NCBI RefSeq assembly: GCF_000226115.1
Contig: NC_016460.1
Span: forward strand, 3,038,001 to 3,102,000
Length of the DNA: 64,000 bases
DNA from: Thermothielavioides terrestris NRRL 8126
Lineage: Eukaryota > Ascomycota > Sordariomycetes > Sordariales > Chaetomiaceae
Direction: 5' to 3'
Part shown: positions 1-10,684 of the stretch, piece after piece
Layout of the letters: every line of letters begins with the position of its first letter
Numbering within the stretch: position 1 is the stretch's first letter
Position numbers and translations under genes: made by a program
Notes under the pieces: model-generated
Seen by the model: the letters and a program-made list of their open reading frames with translations, nothing else
What the model was told of the DNA's origin: nothing
The model's database searches: none

Positions 1-1082
1 TTGGGGCCGGTGCATCAAGCGAGTCCAGCGCTACCTTGGTCTCCGGCGCAAGGTGGGCGCTGAGATGCCCAGTGTGGCTGGTCAGCTCGCTACGCTTGAC
101 CTCAGCCAGCCTACGAGTCAAAGCCCGGAAGGATCGGTATTGTTCGTGGCGATCGACATCGAGGCTTGGGAACGCGACCAGAGCACGGTAACCGAGGTTG
201 GCATCGCCACGCTGGACACGACAGAGATCCAGCACATTCCACCTGGCGACGGCGGCCGCCAGTGGTTCTCGCACATCCGTGCTCGGCACATCCGCATCAG
301 GGAGAACTCGTGGGCTGTGAACGGGCGCTGGGTCGCCAATCGCGCTGAGTGGTTTGGCTTCGGGTCTGTTTCGCTCCACTTGATTCCGCGTCACCATCCG
401 TACTGATGCCGCACAGGAAGAGCGAATTTGTGAACCAGTCATTCGTCGAACCGCTCATAAGAGGCCTGATTGACGGGGCCACCTTCGTCGACCCCATCGA
501 CGGCGCCACTAAGCCTCGCCCCGTAGTTCTCGTCTTCCACGAGGCCTCCTCCGATATCAAGTACCTGAAGCTCGTGGGCTATCACGTCGGGGACGCCAAG
601 AACGTCCTCGAGGTCGTCGACACGTGCAAGATGCACCAGTACCTGATACAGAGCAATAACCAGAGCAGCCTTGGCGCCGTCCTCACCTATCTCGACATAC
701 CCCACCGGCACCTGCACAACGCCGGCAACGATGCCGTCTACACGCTGCAGGCTATGATCGGACTGGCTGTCAAGAAACGCCAGATGAGCCTCGAGAAGAC
801 TCCCAGGAAGAAGGCAGGGTACGTTGATTCAGATTCGTGCAGCGGGTTGAGCAATGATTTTGGCGCGGCTGATGACTAACTGATTATGTGTGCAGACACG
901 TCCCGTTTGCCGAGTTCAAGCCGGATGACAAGGAAGGGTGGACTAGCGGCAGCGATACTGACGGCGGCGATCCGGTCGGCTTGCCAGACGTCGAGACAGG
1001 ATGGGAGGCTACCCGTGGTGATGGCTGGGAGGTTACCAGCGGTGGTGACTGGGAGGCGACCAGCGGTGATGGTGGCTGGTGA
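1..1082 (+). CDS. DEDDh exonuclease-like protein (Gfd2/YDR514C-type) with C-terminal GW repeats, 5' partial
   Basis: The reading frame is open from base 2, so the start lies left of the window. Exons are 1-363, 417-818 and 896-1082. Both introns are short GT-AG and the frame joins cleanly across them. The protein has an RNase H-like fold: Exo I motif AIDIEAWE (DxE), then [14 protein letters not shown] sequence, then a [10 protein letters not shown] motif that supplies the His and last Asp of a DEDDh 3'-5' exonuclease. This matches the fungal Gfd2/YDR514C C-terminal domain family. Some members are, as I recall, annotated as QDE-2-interacting protein; that name is not proven here. The last 30 residues carry Trp-containing repeats of 8 residues ([24 protein letters not shown], then GGW) in a Gly/Ser/Thr/Asp/Glu background, like Argonaute-binding GW tails. 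TIM14 follows convergently. Confidence 0.8.
999..1082 (+). repeat. Tandem 24-nt repeat encoding Trp/Gly octapeptides
   Basis: Three imperfect in-frame 24-nt units (999-1022, 1023-1046, 1047-1070) are followed by a partial GGW-stop unit. Each encodes an octapeptide with one Trp at position 2. The repeats form the C-terminus of the exonuclease-like protein. Confidence 0.8.
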
Positions 1083-1795
1083 TGCCGCCGTCAGACGAAG
1101 CGCCGAAATATCCCCCATGGATGTGCACGCGGTGTCATGCGGTGTGTTCCTGAGAAGGGTGGGAGGAAGATGGGCCACAAGGGTGGATGCATAGCTTCTT
1201 AGCCGATTGTCTCCAGGACGGTGGCTCTAGGTTGTGGGGAATCTGCAGTTTCCAGGCGAACTGATTTTGCTGTGTAAATGTGTATATTAGAGCGGAGTCG
1301 CCCACGCGTGCGCCGGGTTCTGCTTGCAATCCGTCATGCTCTAAGTTTCTTTCCACGCCGAGATTCATGTCGAATCCCAACCGGATGACGGGGTAATAAC
1401 CCTCGATAATACATCGTGCCGTAGCCTCCCAGCGAGGCTCGTCTGGTTGAGAGATGACATCCCAAATCCACCCGATTCCAACCCAACCCAAGCCAAGCCA
1501 TTCCCAACCCGAACGCCAATGCTATAATGTGCGTGTGTGCACGCTTGTGTTGTACATGTCCGAGCACCAGCGGCAGGCCGAACAGCGTCAAAATCAACCA
1601 CCGCGACCGCGGAGAGTTGGTCTCGTGTCGTTGTATCCGCCGCTTCGCACCTCCTACCATCAACCAGATTCCGCCAGATCCGCGGCCCAAGCTGCCGTCG
1701 TCCCCTTACTACCTTCCTCTTTCTTCTCTGGCGCCCTCATTCCCTACCCCGCGCTCTCGATGAAGGAGGTAGGAGAGAGACAAGGACCACCATCC

Positions 1796-1826
<31 letters not shown>

Positions 1827-1868
1827 CTCGTCGTCAATCTCAGTCGTGCTGTGACGCCGGGTCCATCA
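1083..1868. other. Intergenic, convergent 3' ends
   Basis: This lies between the 3' ends of the exonuclease-like gene and TIM14. It holds a CGC-type trinucleotide run at about 1798-1827 and no supported gene. The open frames here have GTG/TTG starts or low-complexity Arg/Pro content. Confidence 0.6.
1798..1827. repeat. (CGC)n microsatellite
   Basis: About ten near-perfect GCC/CGC triplets lie in the 3' intergenic space about 40 bp from the TIM14 stop codon. Confidence 0.8.
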
Positions 1869-2449
1869 TCATGACGACACGCTCTTCTCCAGAAACTCCT
1901 TCGCCTCGTTCACCTTGGTCGCCAGGTACGGGCTGCCGCCGCGGTCCGGGTGGTTGAGCAGCATCAGCGTGCGGTGCGCCTTGCGCACCTTCTCCTTGGT
2001 AATGCTGCTTTCGCTATTGTCGGGATTCCGTGTTAGCCCCCGCCAGTTCGCACGGCACACACAACCAACCACCGCCATCTATATATATGCAGAGGTTCGT
2101 AGTATTTTCGGGGGGGAACGAGAGCGGGAAAGGGATGGAGGAAGGGGAAGAAGGAAGAGAGCAAAAAAAGGACGCACTTGAGAGACAGGATCAGCGCCGC
2201 CTCGCGCCGGGTCATGCGCGGCTCGAAGCCGCCCTTGTAGAAGGCCTTGCCGAGCGCGCCCACGCCGCCGCGCGAGCGCCGCCAGGCGACGAGGCCTGCT
2301 CTGCCCTGTTGTGTTGGTGGTCACACCGGTCAGTGGACGGTTCTGTGACGGGGAGGAGCGGAAGGGGGGGAGGTCGGTAGAAGACCGAGGGGTCGTACCA
2401 GGAAGGCGGCGACTGCGACGCCGGCGCCGATGGCGATGGCCGAGGACAT
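1869..2449 (-). CDS. PAM18: Mitochondrial import motor J-protein Tim14/Pam18
   Basis: Exons on the minus strand are 2449-2399, 2305-2178 and 2013-1869, joined to a 107-residue protein. Residues 1-17 (start [10 protein letters not shown], ending AAFL) run into [14 protein letters not shown], which gives the N-terminal membrane anchor. The matrix linker [21 protein letters not shown] and a compact C-terminal J domain follow, with helix II/III and the HPD motif ([20 protein letters not shown]). HPD stimulates Hsp70 (Ssc1) ATPase in the presequence translocase motor at the inner membrane. Length, motif order and [10 protein letters not shown] are typical of Tim14. The splice junction [12 protein letters not shown] restores the conserved sequence exactly. 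The start is the first Met, 17 codons before intron 1. Confidence 0.95.
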
Positions 2450-2996
2450 GATTTTGGGGCTCTTTTCTGTGGGTTGTTGTTGTCGCTGTTGAGAAACTGG
2501 ATCGGGGACCGTGTGCGCGTGGTTCGAGTGCATTCGGTGCAACAGCGGCGATGATGTGCTTTTTGGTTGGCGGATATGCGACGGAACTTTTCCTGTCGGG
2601 TTTGCGGTCGGGATTTGCCGCTGCCGTGCGGAGCCTTCGGCCGTTGGACGGGGCGTAATTTACGGTAAATTACGTGATTTCACGCTGTGTTCCGGCACCA
2701 CTTCCGTCTCTTGATATTCTGGAAAACCGCTTTTCCTGGACAGCATCTTGGATCATACTCCAGGGTGGGATGGTTTCGGAAACCCTATCCTCGGGTTTGG
2801 CCCAACTCGATCCTAGTTGCTTGGCCAACTCCAAATTCAACCGTCTGGTACTCATGAATCACGACTCAAGGGCCCCTTCGACTAACCTGAGCCTCCTTAC
2901 CTCCTGTTACCGCGTCCCCGTTGAATTCTCACTTCTTCCTACCTCGCAACGCCCTTACCCCCTGCCCCCCCTTCCCTCTCTTCCAAGACCATTTAA
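2450..2996. other. TIM14 promoter / 3' flank of DUF3602 gene
   Basis: The 547 bp between the TIM14 start and the stop of the next minus-strand gene has pyrimidine-rich stretches near 2900-2990. No additional gene is supported. Confidence 0.6.
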
Positions 2997-3649
2997 CTAA
3001 CCCCCGCCGCCCCGCCCACTGCCGAGAGTATGAGTCTGATACACCCTCGGCGGCGGCGCCAACCCCACCTCGACGTCCCTCAGCACCTGCATCTCCAGCT
3101 CCTCCACCCGCCTCTGCTTGTCCTCCTCCTCTTGCTGCTTCGTGCCGTCCTCTCCGCCCGTCCAGTTGCCCGCCCCGCCGCGCCCGCTCAGCCCCCCTGT
3201 TTTACGTTTCGGTACTGGAAGCGATGGTGGTGATGGTGCTGCTTCCTCGGGGTGTGGGGCGGCGGAGTTGGGGTTCAGCAGTGGTGTTGTGTGAGGGGCG
3301 GCATTGGGATTCGGAAGGGCGAAGTTGCCTGCGCCGCCGCGGCCGGTGCGGCCGTAGCTTGGTGCAGTGGCGGAGGTGATGGTGGGGCTGGTCGTCTGGG
3401 TGCGAGTGAAGGATAGCGTCTCCTCGGAAGTCGTTGTTGTCGTTGTTGCCCTCTGAGCTTCGAGATCCTGTGCTAAGCGTCAGTGCAAGTGGGAAGTTTA
3501 AAGGGTTAGGTTGGGAGACTGGGATGAGTTGAGTGGGCTTGGGCTTCACACACCTCTGTGCCGGCCTTCTCGGCCTCTTCGACGTCCTTTTTGCTGTAGA
3601 AGTTGCCGGCGCCGCCGCGGCCTACTCGGCGAAAGACTTCGGTGGACAT
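2997..3649 (-). CDS. DUF3602/Par32-like protein with GRGGAGNF repeats
   Basis: Two exons (3649-3554 and 3467-2997, intron 86 nt, GTGTGT...ACAG) encode 188 residues. The signature Gly-rich motif occurs three times: VGRGGAGNFYS near the N-terminus, TGRGGAGNFA in the middle and SGRGGAGNWTG further on. The C-terminus ends in GSGRGGGG. The rest is Ser/Thr/Pro-rich and looks disordered, with an acidic/basic coiled stretch (KQQEEEDKQRRVEELEMQ). This is the fungal DUF3602 family, to which yeast Par32, a regulator of ammonium transporters, belongs. Function in filamentous fungi is not established. An upstream ATG gives a longer frame, but MSTEVFRRVGRGG is the family-like start. Confidence 0.85.
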
Positions 3650-6600
3650 GGCAGGGCGTAGGGATTCATAGGACGAGAAGTGAACAGGCCGGAGAAAGCG
3701 CCGGCAATAAGACATACACCCCCAGCTCAGTTATGCGAGTCAAATACTGGAAGAACGCTGATATCAGTTCTCACTCGTCGTCTCTTCATGTCCTTATCAT
3801 CAACACCCGCGCAGCTTATCAGTCGCGCGGTTACGGATTATAGCTGTGTAATTCCTCCATTCACCCCTGGCAATTGATTCGTAACGGCCATCACAGGGCC
3901 AGCAACGCCTTTGGGAACCCAGTCCAATGTGACCACAAGTTAAGGGTGCCTCTTCATATTCGGCGTAGCCACAACAGTTGCCTTCTTCCTGCTCAAGGAA
4001 TATCGGAACCTCTGGCAGCTGAACTGACTCTGTGGGGAGAGCGGGCTGATATCACTTATCGGCTCTGGCTAGCGCACGTGGCACGGTGCGCACCGCCCAC
4101 AGCAGGCTACCCATAAGCGTCCACGCTGCTTCCACTTTCAGACGTCACCGATCCGAAAATAAGCCCAGTTGTGAATCCATGTCATCGATCCAGAACGCAA
4201 ATCCGGTAGTCTCGGAAACGGCATTTCGTGAGATGCCAGTGACGATCTGGCGTGCCTGATCGTCGGTCGGATTCGTTCGATTGACAGCTGCACGCTGTTT
4301 CGTTCCCTGTCAAGTTGGACGAATGCAGCTGATGAAAAATCGTGCCTTGCTGCAACGGTCGTCGTCTCCCTTCTCCTTTTCTTTCTCAACTCTTCTTCCT
4401 CACCTGAGCTCTCGCATTAGTTATCTCCATCTGGCCTCATTCATGCCAGGGTTCTATCCTGGTCATGTGGATCTCTCGCCACCGTCATCCGCTTTCCGCA
4501 TCCTTCCATTGAATCAACTGGATCAGTCAACGAGCCATGGGACCTGCGTCACGGGACTCGAGAAGATTTGTGGCACCAAAACCTGGCTTTGGGTCCCTGA
4601 AAGCGAGGGTACACAGTGTAGTGGAAGGTCGCATTCAGGAGGGCTGAAAACTCGCTCTTCCAATGCTGCATTGCTCCAATATTTACGGCTCCGTAACATA
4701 ACAAGTATGGAGTACATCAGGTAGTGTATTGCCTGCACGAGCCGACCTGGTGGAATGCTCCTGGAATCCACCAGCCCAAGCGACTTCGGAATATCTCACT
4801 GTAAGGTACAGTACCACGCATGCACTAAGGTACCTACCTAACTTTGGTAATACTCTAACTATGCCAATCTGTTATGAGAGGGAGTCTAATGCTCGGGTGA
4901 TATCGCACCGGACGCCGATGTTCTGAAGCGAGCACTCTTTTTGCGCGGATCGAGAACAATCGGCTCCAGGTCGTCAGATTGACAATCGAGGACCTCAGCC
5001 TCGCGGGCTTCCATGGATTCTCACAACAGCCGGGTAGGTATCCCGATCGCGGCGGTCATTTCTTGGATCCGGCAGCGAGTCCGATCCATCGTGTGATCTC
5101 GACGATTGGTTCCCATGGCCGGCTGCGCGGGGTGCTGTCAAAGCCGCGCAGATGGTCGGGTGAGGGGGTTTGCGTGCTCTCACGCCATTGGCGGGACTCG
5201 AACGCCTCCCAGGTCTTCACGTTGTGCCCTGGCTCCTGATCCGATCATTACTGTGTAGTGTATTGCAGTGAAACGGGGACCTGCCGACGAGATTCCTCAA
5301 ATTCTCATGTTCAACTAAAAGGAGCTTGTTGAGGTTCAAATTGGCTTGCCCCACGGCGGCTCCGAGGCCGAGTCTGATGTGGCTTCTCGGGGTAGACACC
5401 TGGAACACTTTTCCGAGACCCTCGACCTCATAGTTTAGATCGATTCTTACAGGTGGGGTCTTTTCCGAGATAATCATTCAGACAGTATCTACCTTACCTA
5501 CTCGAGAAGCCGTTGCTTCGTGTGCACTTGGATGCCAATAGCAACAAGAATTGGACATGGCTTCAAAAGTCAGGTACCTCAAGCTTGCCCTTGTTCAATC
5601 AAAATGTTGCGGGGAACCCGCTCCCCAACACCACACACACTTCATCAAGCCCCTCCTCTTGTGCGCCAGGGCTACACTAAGGTTATTTAAATAGGAAATA
5701 GCGATGCCGAATCGGGAACGCGGAAGGCGGGGTAATCTCCTCAACTTGCGCTTCGCGGTCCTGCCCCTGGGTTCATGAGAGGCAGTCTGCGGAAAATGGC
5801 AGATTGGTTCTCGTCCGCTGCTACGGAATAGTTACGCCGGGACATCAGCGAGATGCCCTGTTCCGGTGCCTTTTATTGTTCAATCTTATACACCAGAAAA
5901 GGCAATATCTTACCTTTCATGGAAATGGATTACTTCAGGTACCATTGATCACTGCGGAGACCTCAGCCTCAGCAGGGGTCGGGCTCGTGACCTGGAGCCG
6001 CGTTGCTGCTTTGTCCCAGCAAGGCAGTTGGAGGGTCACACGGCTGAATGGCTTCGACGAGGCAGAGGTCGGGAGACTGATGAGTTGCGTTGTCAACCTG
6101 CTTTTCGCAGCAGAACTAACGTCAGTTACTAGGCGCCAATGTGCACACTAGCAGTATGCGCTAGGTATTTCCGAATCTCTACATGGAAAATAGGAGCACA
6201 CCTCCAATTCGAATGATGAGAAGCATCGGTTACAAATGCAGCAAGCGAAAGTGGTGTCTTAGCCACCATCACTGTCATGTGCACCGAATCAGATTGCCAG
6301 ATGACTTCCTGACCCCGGTACCTCAGGTAGTGACTCTTGAGTCGACTGTGTGGGAGGTTTGGGTGGCTTGTATTCCGCACGGAGTACCTAAGGTACCTAA
6401 GGTCAGGTACCTAGGTACCACTGAGTAGGAAGCGCCCTCAAACAGCTTGATGCAGGCCGTCTCCTTTCCGCAATACATCGACGGAGCGGAACGCCACGCA
6501 GCATTGGGACTGCTCGGCCAGTAGAAGGGCCTCCCAGACACACGCTGCATCCGGGGGCAATTGGAGGTGTGGTGGGCTCCGTTCAATCCGGCGCTTCGCT

Positions 6601-7765
6601 GACCTTGCGAGAGAGGGCCAAGCAAGGTACCAATCCCCAAGGGATGGGGTACTTGCCAGGGGCAGACGCGGTCCCCGCCAAGGTTGTATCGTCCTTGTAG
6701 CACCAACATTCCATCACCATCGCCATAGCGCGCACGATCGACTTACTAAAAGGACAATGTCCTCTTCTAAGTTGGTCTGAGCCCAGATGCCCTCCCCGGT
6801 TTGATTCGTTTGATCCCTGATCTCCACCATACGGATAGATGAAAGAATGATTATGGAAACATATAGAAACAATGCCAACAGCCATGCATGCAAGTAGAAA
6901 TGAGAAAAGAAAACCTAGAGGATAATTGCTGTTGAGTCTGGACACAGAGGAACAAAAGCAGGAGGAGAGGAGCCCAAGAAAACTGAGCTAACCGAGAACG
7001 GGAATATGGCAACCAGCTACCAAGGGCATCTAGACTGGCGCACAGTCGACTTAGCCAGGTTCGCCCCAACCAGCCCGCCCTGGAATCGATGGTTCTGGGA
7101 TATGCACTCGCGCTCCCCTCATATTCCCTTCCCGGCTCCCTCAGGTCCTGAAGCCACGACTACCACAGCCAAAGAATGGAAACTCCCCTTCCGCGCTCTT
7201 CAATCTTTTTTTCCCTTACCCTGCGCGGTTGATCTGGCCTGTTTCGTCCCATGCCACGCGCCCTCCGCTGACAGGCAGCCTGCCACAATTGACCCGCACT
7301 TCATTCCTCTTCTCGTTGGATCGAGCTTTCTTTGACACACGTTGTCCCAGACAGAAGGCACAGCCACTCACATCTGAGCTTTGCAATCTTTCCACGCCAC
7401 TGCCACGTCCCAATTGCTTCCAGATTTTTATTTTTTGTGTTTTTTTAGGCTCCGTGTCTGGAGTTTGACTGGTTGGAAAAGAAACCTGGAAAGAGTCACG
7501 AACTTGCGTACCCCTGGCTGGCCCATACCCTAGCCGGGCCCCGAAATTATTGTTGTTCCTCCCCGCGCTTCACCTTGCAGCGAGCTGTTCCCAAGCGCCA
7601 CAACCTCCCAACAACTTCGCACTGCCCACAACCTCACCTGCAACTGCCAGCGAGTCCCTTCTCTTTTTTGGTAACTCGACTTGATTGTTTTGACGATCTC
7701 GCGATTGGATAGCGAGCAAATTGTGGGAGCCGTTTGGCGAGCCGAGATTCTGGAGCGGTTTGGCA
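3650..7765. other. 4.1-kb intergenic region
   Basis: No coding region is supportable. Open frames are short, lack family resemblance and have mixed codon bias. Noted content: a run of KpnI-like GGTACCT palindromic motifs at 6384-6419 with relatives at about 4840 and 6317, and a T/C-rich leader at 7200-7760 that probably belongs to the 5' UTR of the downstream zinc-finger gene. Confidence 0.5.
6384..6419. repeat. Cluster of TACCTAAGGTA / GGTACCTAGG palindromic motifs
   Basis: Three to four overlapping copies of GTACCTAAGG and GGTACCTAGGTACC occur in 36 bp. Similar shorter motifs recur across intergenic DNA of this window (e.g. about 4840, 34825, 35635, 42525, 43158). Confidence 0.7.
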
Positions 7766-9414
7766 ATGGCTTCTTCCAAGGTAGGTAGATTCGACTCACT
7801 CCACCCCGCTGCTGACTGCCATTCCAGCCAGACGAGACCAGACCAATACTGACCACGCCCGTGTCTCTTCTTAGGAAATGCAACAAACCTCGCGGCCACT
7901 GACGCACCGGCCGTCGATCTCTTCCACCTCCGTCCCCGGCGGACTCACCCTCAGCCGACAAACCCACTCGCGAAATAACTCGCATTCGCTTCTCGGCGCC
8001 GCCCTCAATGGCTCGCACCGCATTACACGCCGCAAGAGCATGACCAATACGGGTGCCAACGTGGCAGCGGTGGCAGCGGCAGCGGCAGCCCTCCAAGAGT
8101 CCGGCGACATGGCCATGCCGCTCCCCATCGCCGTCAATGGCCGTCGGAACACCATGTCCAAGAGCGGCCTGTCGCGGTCGGCGATTGTGGGAAGCCTGCC
8201 TTCCCCGCCGGCCAGCCTCCCGACTCACAGATTTGCGGCGGAAAGTGGAACGGTCGGCATCCAGGAGAGCGCAATCGACGACGAGCTGAACGATATGTCT
8301 GGCGACGACGGCGCGTCCGCGTTCCGGAAGGCCCGCGTGAGGAGAGCCAGCGATGGCCAGCCACTGACCAAGGAAGGCGGCCGGAAGAGCAACCGCCCGG
8401 AGCTTCGCTGCGAGAAGTGCGGGAAGGGATACAAGCATAGCAGCTGCTTGAACAAGCATTTGTTTGTGCCCATTTTCCTTTCCCTACCCTCTCCCACCAC
8501 GTGGCACCCGAGTGCGGCGCCGGCAACCCCGTCCCGGTCGTGGATCCCAGGCTGTGCGGTTTGAAGCACGTGTGTTGACTTGTCTGCCCGGCAGGTGGGA
8601 GCACACTCCCGAATGGTCCTACACATCCAAGCTCTTGATCTCCAAGCACCAGCAGGTCCAACTCCTGGAGGCTGCCTCAGTCCTGGTTGCCATGAACAAT
8701 GCAAGCAACAATCACACCCCGACGACCACGGCCGCTGCTGCCACTGCCGTCACTACGACGCCTCCGGACTCCGCTCGAGACTTCAGCAGTGAGCGGGATT
8801 CGGCATCACCCGCGGCCAGCGGATATTCGGACCAACAGGATCGTGGGTCAGCCGACACGACGCCGCCACCGCAGCTGGACGCCACCCACCCCGCCAACAG
8901 CTCGTACAGGAGCTTCGGCAAGAGGTCCAGCAGCGGGAACGGGCTCTCCCGTTCGTACCAGACGGCGCCCTATGCCAGCTCAGCCGCCGGCAGCATCCCG
9001 AGCGTCTCTGGTTTCGGGCATTTCCGGCAGCTCAGCCATGACCAGCGGCCGACGTCGTCCGGCAGGAACGCGACGGGACAGGACGACCGCGAGCTGGCGG
9101 CAGCTGTGGAGCTGCTCAGCTGCAGCTTTGGCAGCAACAGCGGCTCCCGAACGGTCCATCTCCCGGCGGATGCGCCGCCCGTTCCGCCGCTCCCCGCGCA
9201 ATACCTCGACCAGGGGATCCTATCCGGCACGAGCTTCATCAACAGCTACCCTAGCAGGGCGCCCGAGAGCTTCACGCGCGGCGAGAGGCGGCAGGTCGAA
9301 ACCAAGATGGAGGAGAGTGGCGAGAGCGTCATGGGCGACGACGACGAGGACATGCGGTCCCGGGCGCGAAGCGACGAGGATGACGACGGCGTTTTCGGGA
9401 GGATGGAGGAATGA
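7766..9414 (+). CDS. C2H2 zinc-finger protein, putative transcription factor
   Basis: Exons 7766-7780, 7875-8461 and 8595-9414 encode 473 residues. The first exon codes only MASSK. The second intron interrupts the zinc finger, and joining CAT TT to G TGG restores CEKCGKGYKHSSCLNKHLWE and HTPEW (C-x2-C-x12-H-x3-H). One finger is visible at about residues 187-207, followed by a conserved-looking helix (SKLLISKHQQVQLLEAASVL). The N-terminus is Ser/Arg-rich with an Ala run. The C-terminal half is Ser/Thr-rich and ends in an acidic tail (GDDDEDMRSRARSDEDDDG), which suits an activation or regulatory region. It is probably nuclear. I do not recognise a named orthologue. A single-finger protein might bind DNA as a dimer or work in RNA/protein contacts. 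Confidence 0.85.
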
Positions 9415-10684
9415 GCGCTCGGCACGACCGGATCTGCTTCTTTCCCGAGCCGAGAGGGAAAGCTATTGCCCACTCAAGTTATGGATTGCTTGGATTTGAT
9501 GATATGGATATGGGATATGACGGACGCGGTTTCTTTGTATACCTATTTGTAAAGCGTGTAAATGAGTGTCGCTCCGCCGACGGCCCTTGGCACCGAAGAG
9601 TGGAGAACGCCGAGTCCGATTCAGTCGAGGAAACCGGCCAGCTCCACGAGGTTAAAGTGAGGGCCGTGTGCGAGCGTTGAGCGATTGCGACCTTTTTTTG
9701 TGGCAAGGACGGAGGGGGGGTTTCTCATGTGAGGCAACAGGATGGCATCTTGGCCTCGCTCTTCTAGCGGCCAGGACCCAGCAAATGAGAAGAGATATCA
9801 ACAACTAACAAGCTGGCTGGTCCCAAGGGGCTGTCGCAGGGCATGACTCGTGAAGCTGCCGGGACGACTGGACGGGGCAAACGCACTGCTGGCGCCCAAA
9901 TTTGGTATGTGGAATCGGGCAGCCTATGGCACACATGCCAGCGCCAAGTTGGGGCACGCTGCTGCGGAAACCAAGAAGAGTTCCAGGAGATTTGGTCCCT
10001 AAACTCGGGCTTGTATCTGGAATAAGAGGATTGAAGGTGTAGCATCGAAATCCATATTCTATTTCTGATGATAAATCGACCGAAGCTAACGTCGGTGTGC
10101 TCGAGAGGAAGCCTTGGCTGCGGGAGCTGGCCGACGGCTTGGGTCGGTAACAATCAATCCGGCCCGGGCCCGGGCAGGGACGGATCAGCACCGAGAGAGG
10201 GGAACTCACCCAGTGGGCCTCTGCGAGTTCAACGTGGAAGACGTCACTGCTCCACAAGACCGCCCGTTCCCCATGCGCCTGAGCTGCAGCTCCCCCCAGC
10301 TGTTTGTGAGCTTGCCCAATCTCATCACAAACCATCAACCCAACAGCAAGACACCTGAAGATCAGGCTTCCGCGTACATTTCGTGCCATCACTCAATTGA
10401 ACCTGCACAGCACTGCCTTGCCAAAACCGGACACAACTTTTCCTTGTTGCTTTTCACACAAAAATAAATCAGACCCGAATCCTCAGATAGCTGGCGTTGC
10501 ACAGCGTTGGCGCGCTCGCCTTCGCCCTTGGTTACCCTGCTCTGCAGAGTCCAATTAATTTGCGGTGTTGTTGCTTTGCTCCCTGCTTGGTCAATTAAAC
10601 ACCATCACCGCCGCCGCCGCCTCCAGCACACAACACCGATATCCCAAATCTCACCCACACACACACACGCACACGCAGACCACG
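9415..10684. other. Intergenic 1.27 kb
   Basis: This is the 3' flank of the zinc-finger gene and the upstream region of the membrane-protein gene, including a CA-rich leader at 10620-10684. No gene is supported. Open frames on both strands have no recognisable domain. Confidence 0.5.

Noticed and set aside
42..65. Using the first ATG (about 64) as the start of the left-edge gene
   Set aside because: The frame is open to the window edge with protein-like sequence ([14 protein letters not shown]), so the gene is treated as 5' partial.
5185..5245. tRNA-like T-arm on the minus strand (GGCGTTCGAGTCCCGCC)
   Set aside because: The TTCGA loop does not close a 5-bp stem, and no anticodon or acceptor stem could be folded around it.
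5217..5477. 86-residue minus-strand frame starting MIISEKTPPVRIDLNYEVEG
   Set aside because: The start looks plausible, but there is no family resemblance and no supporting splice or promoter signals; too weak to call.
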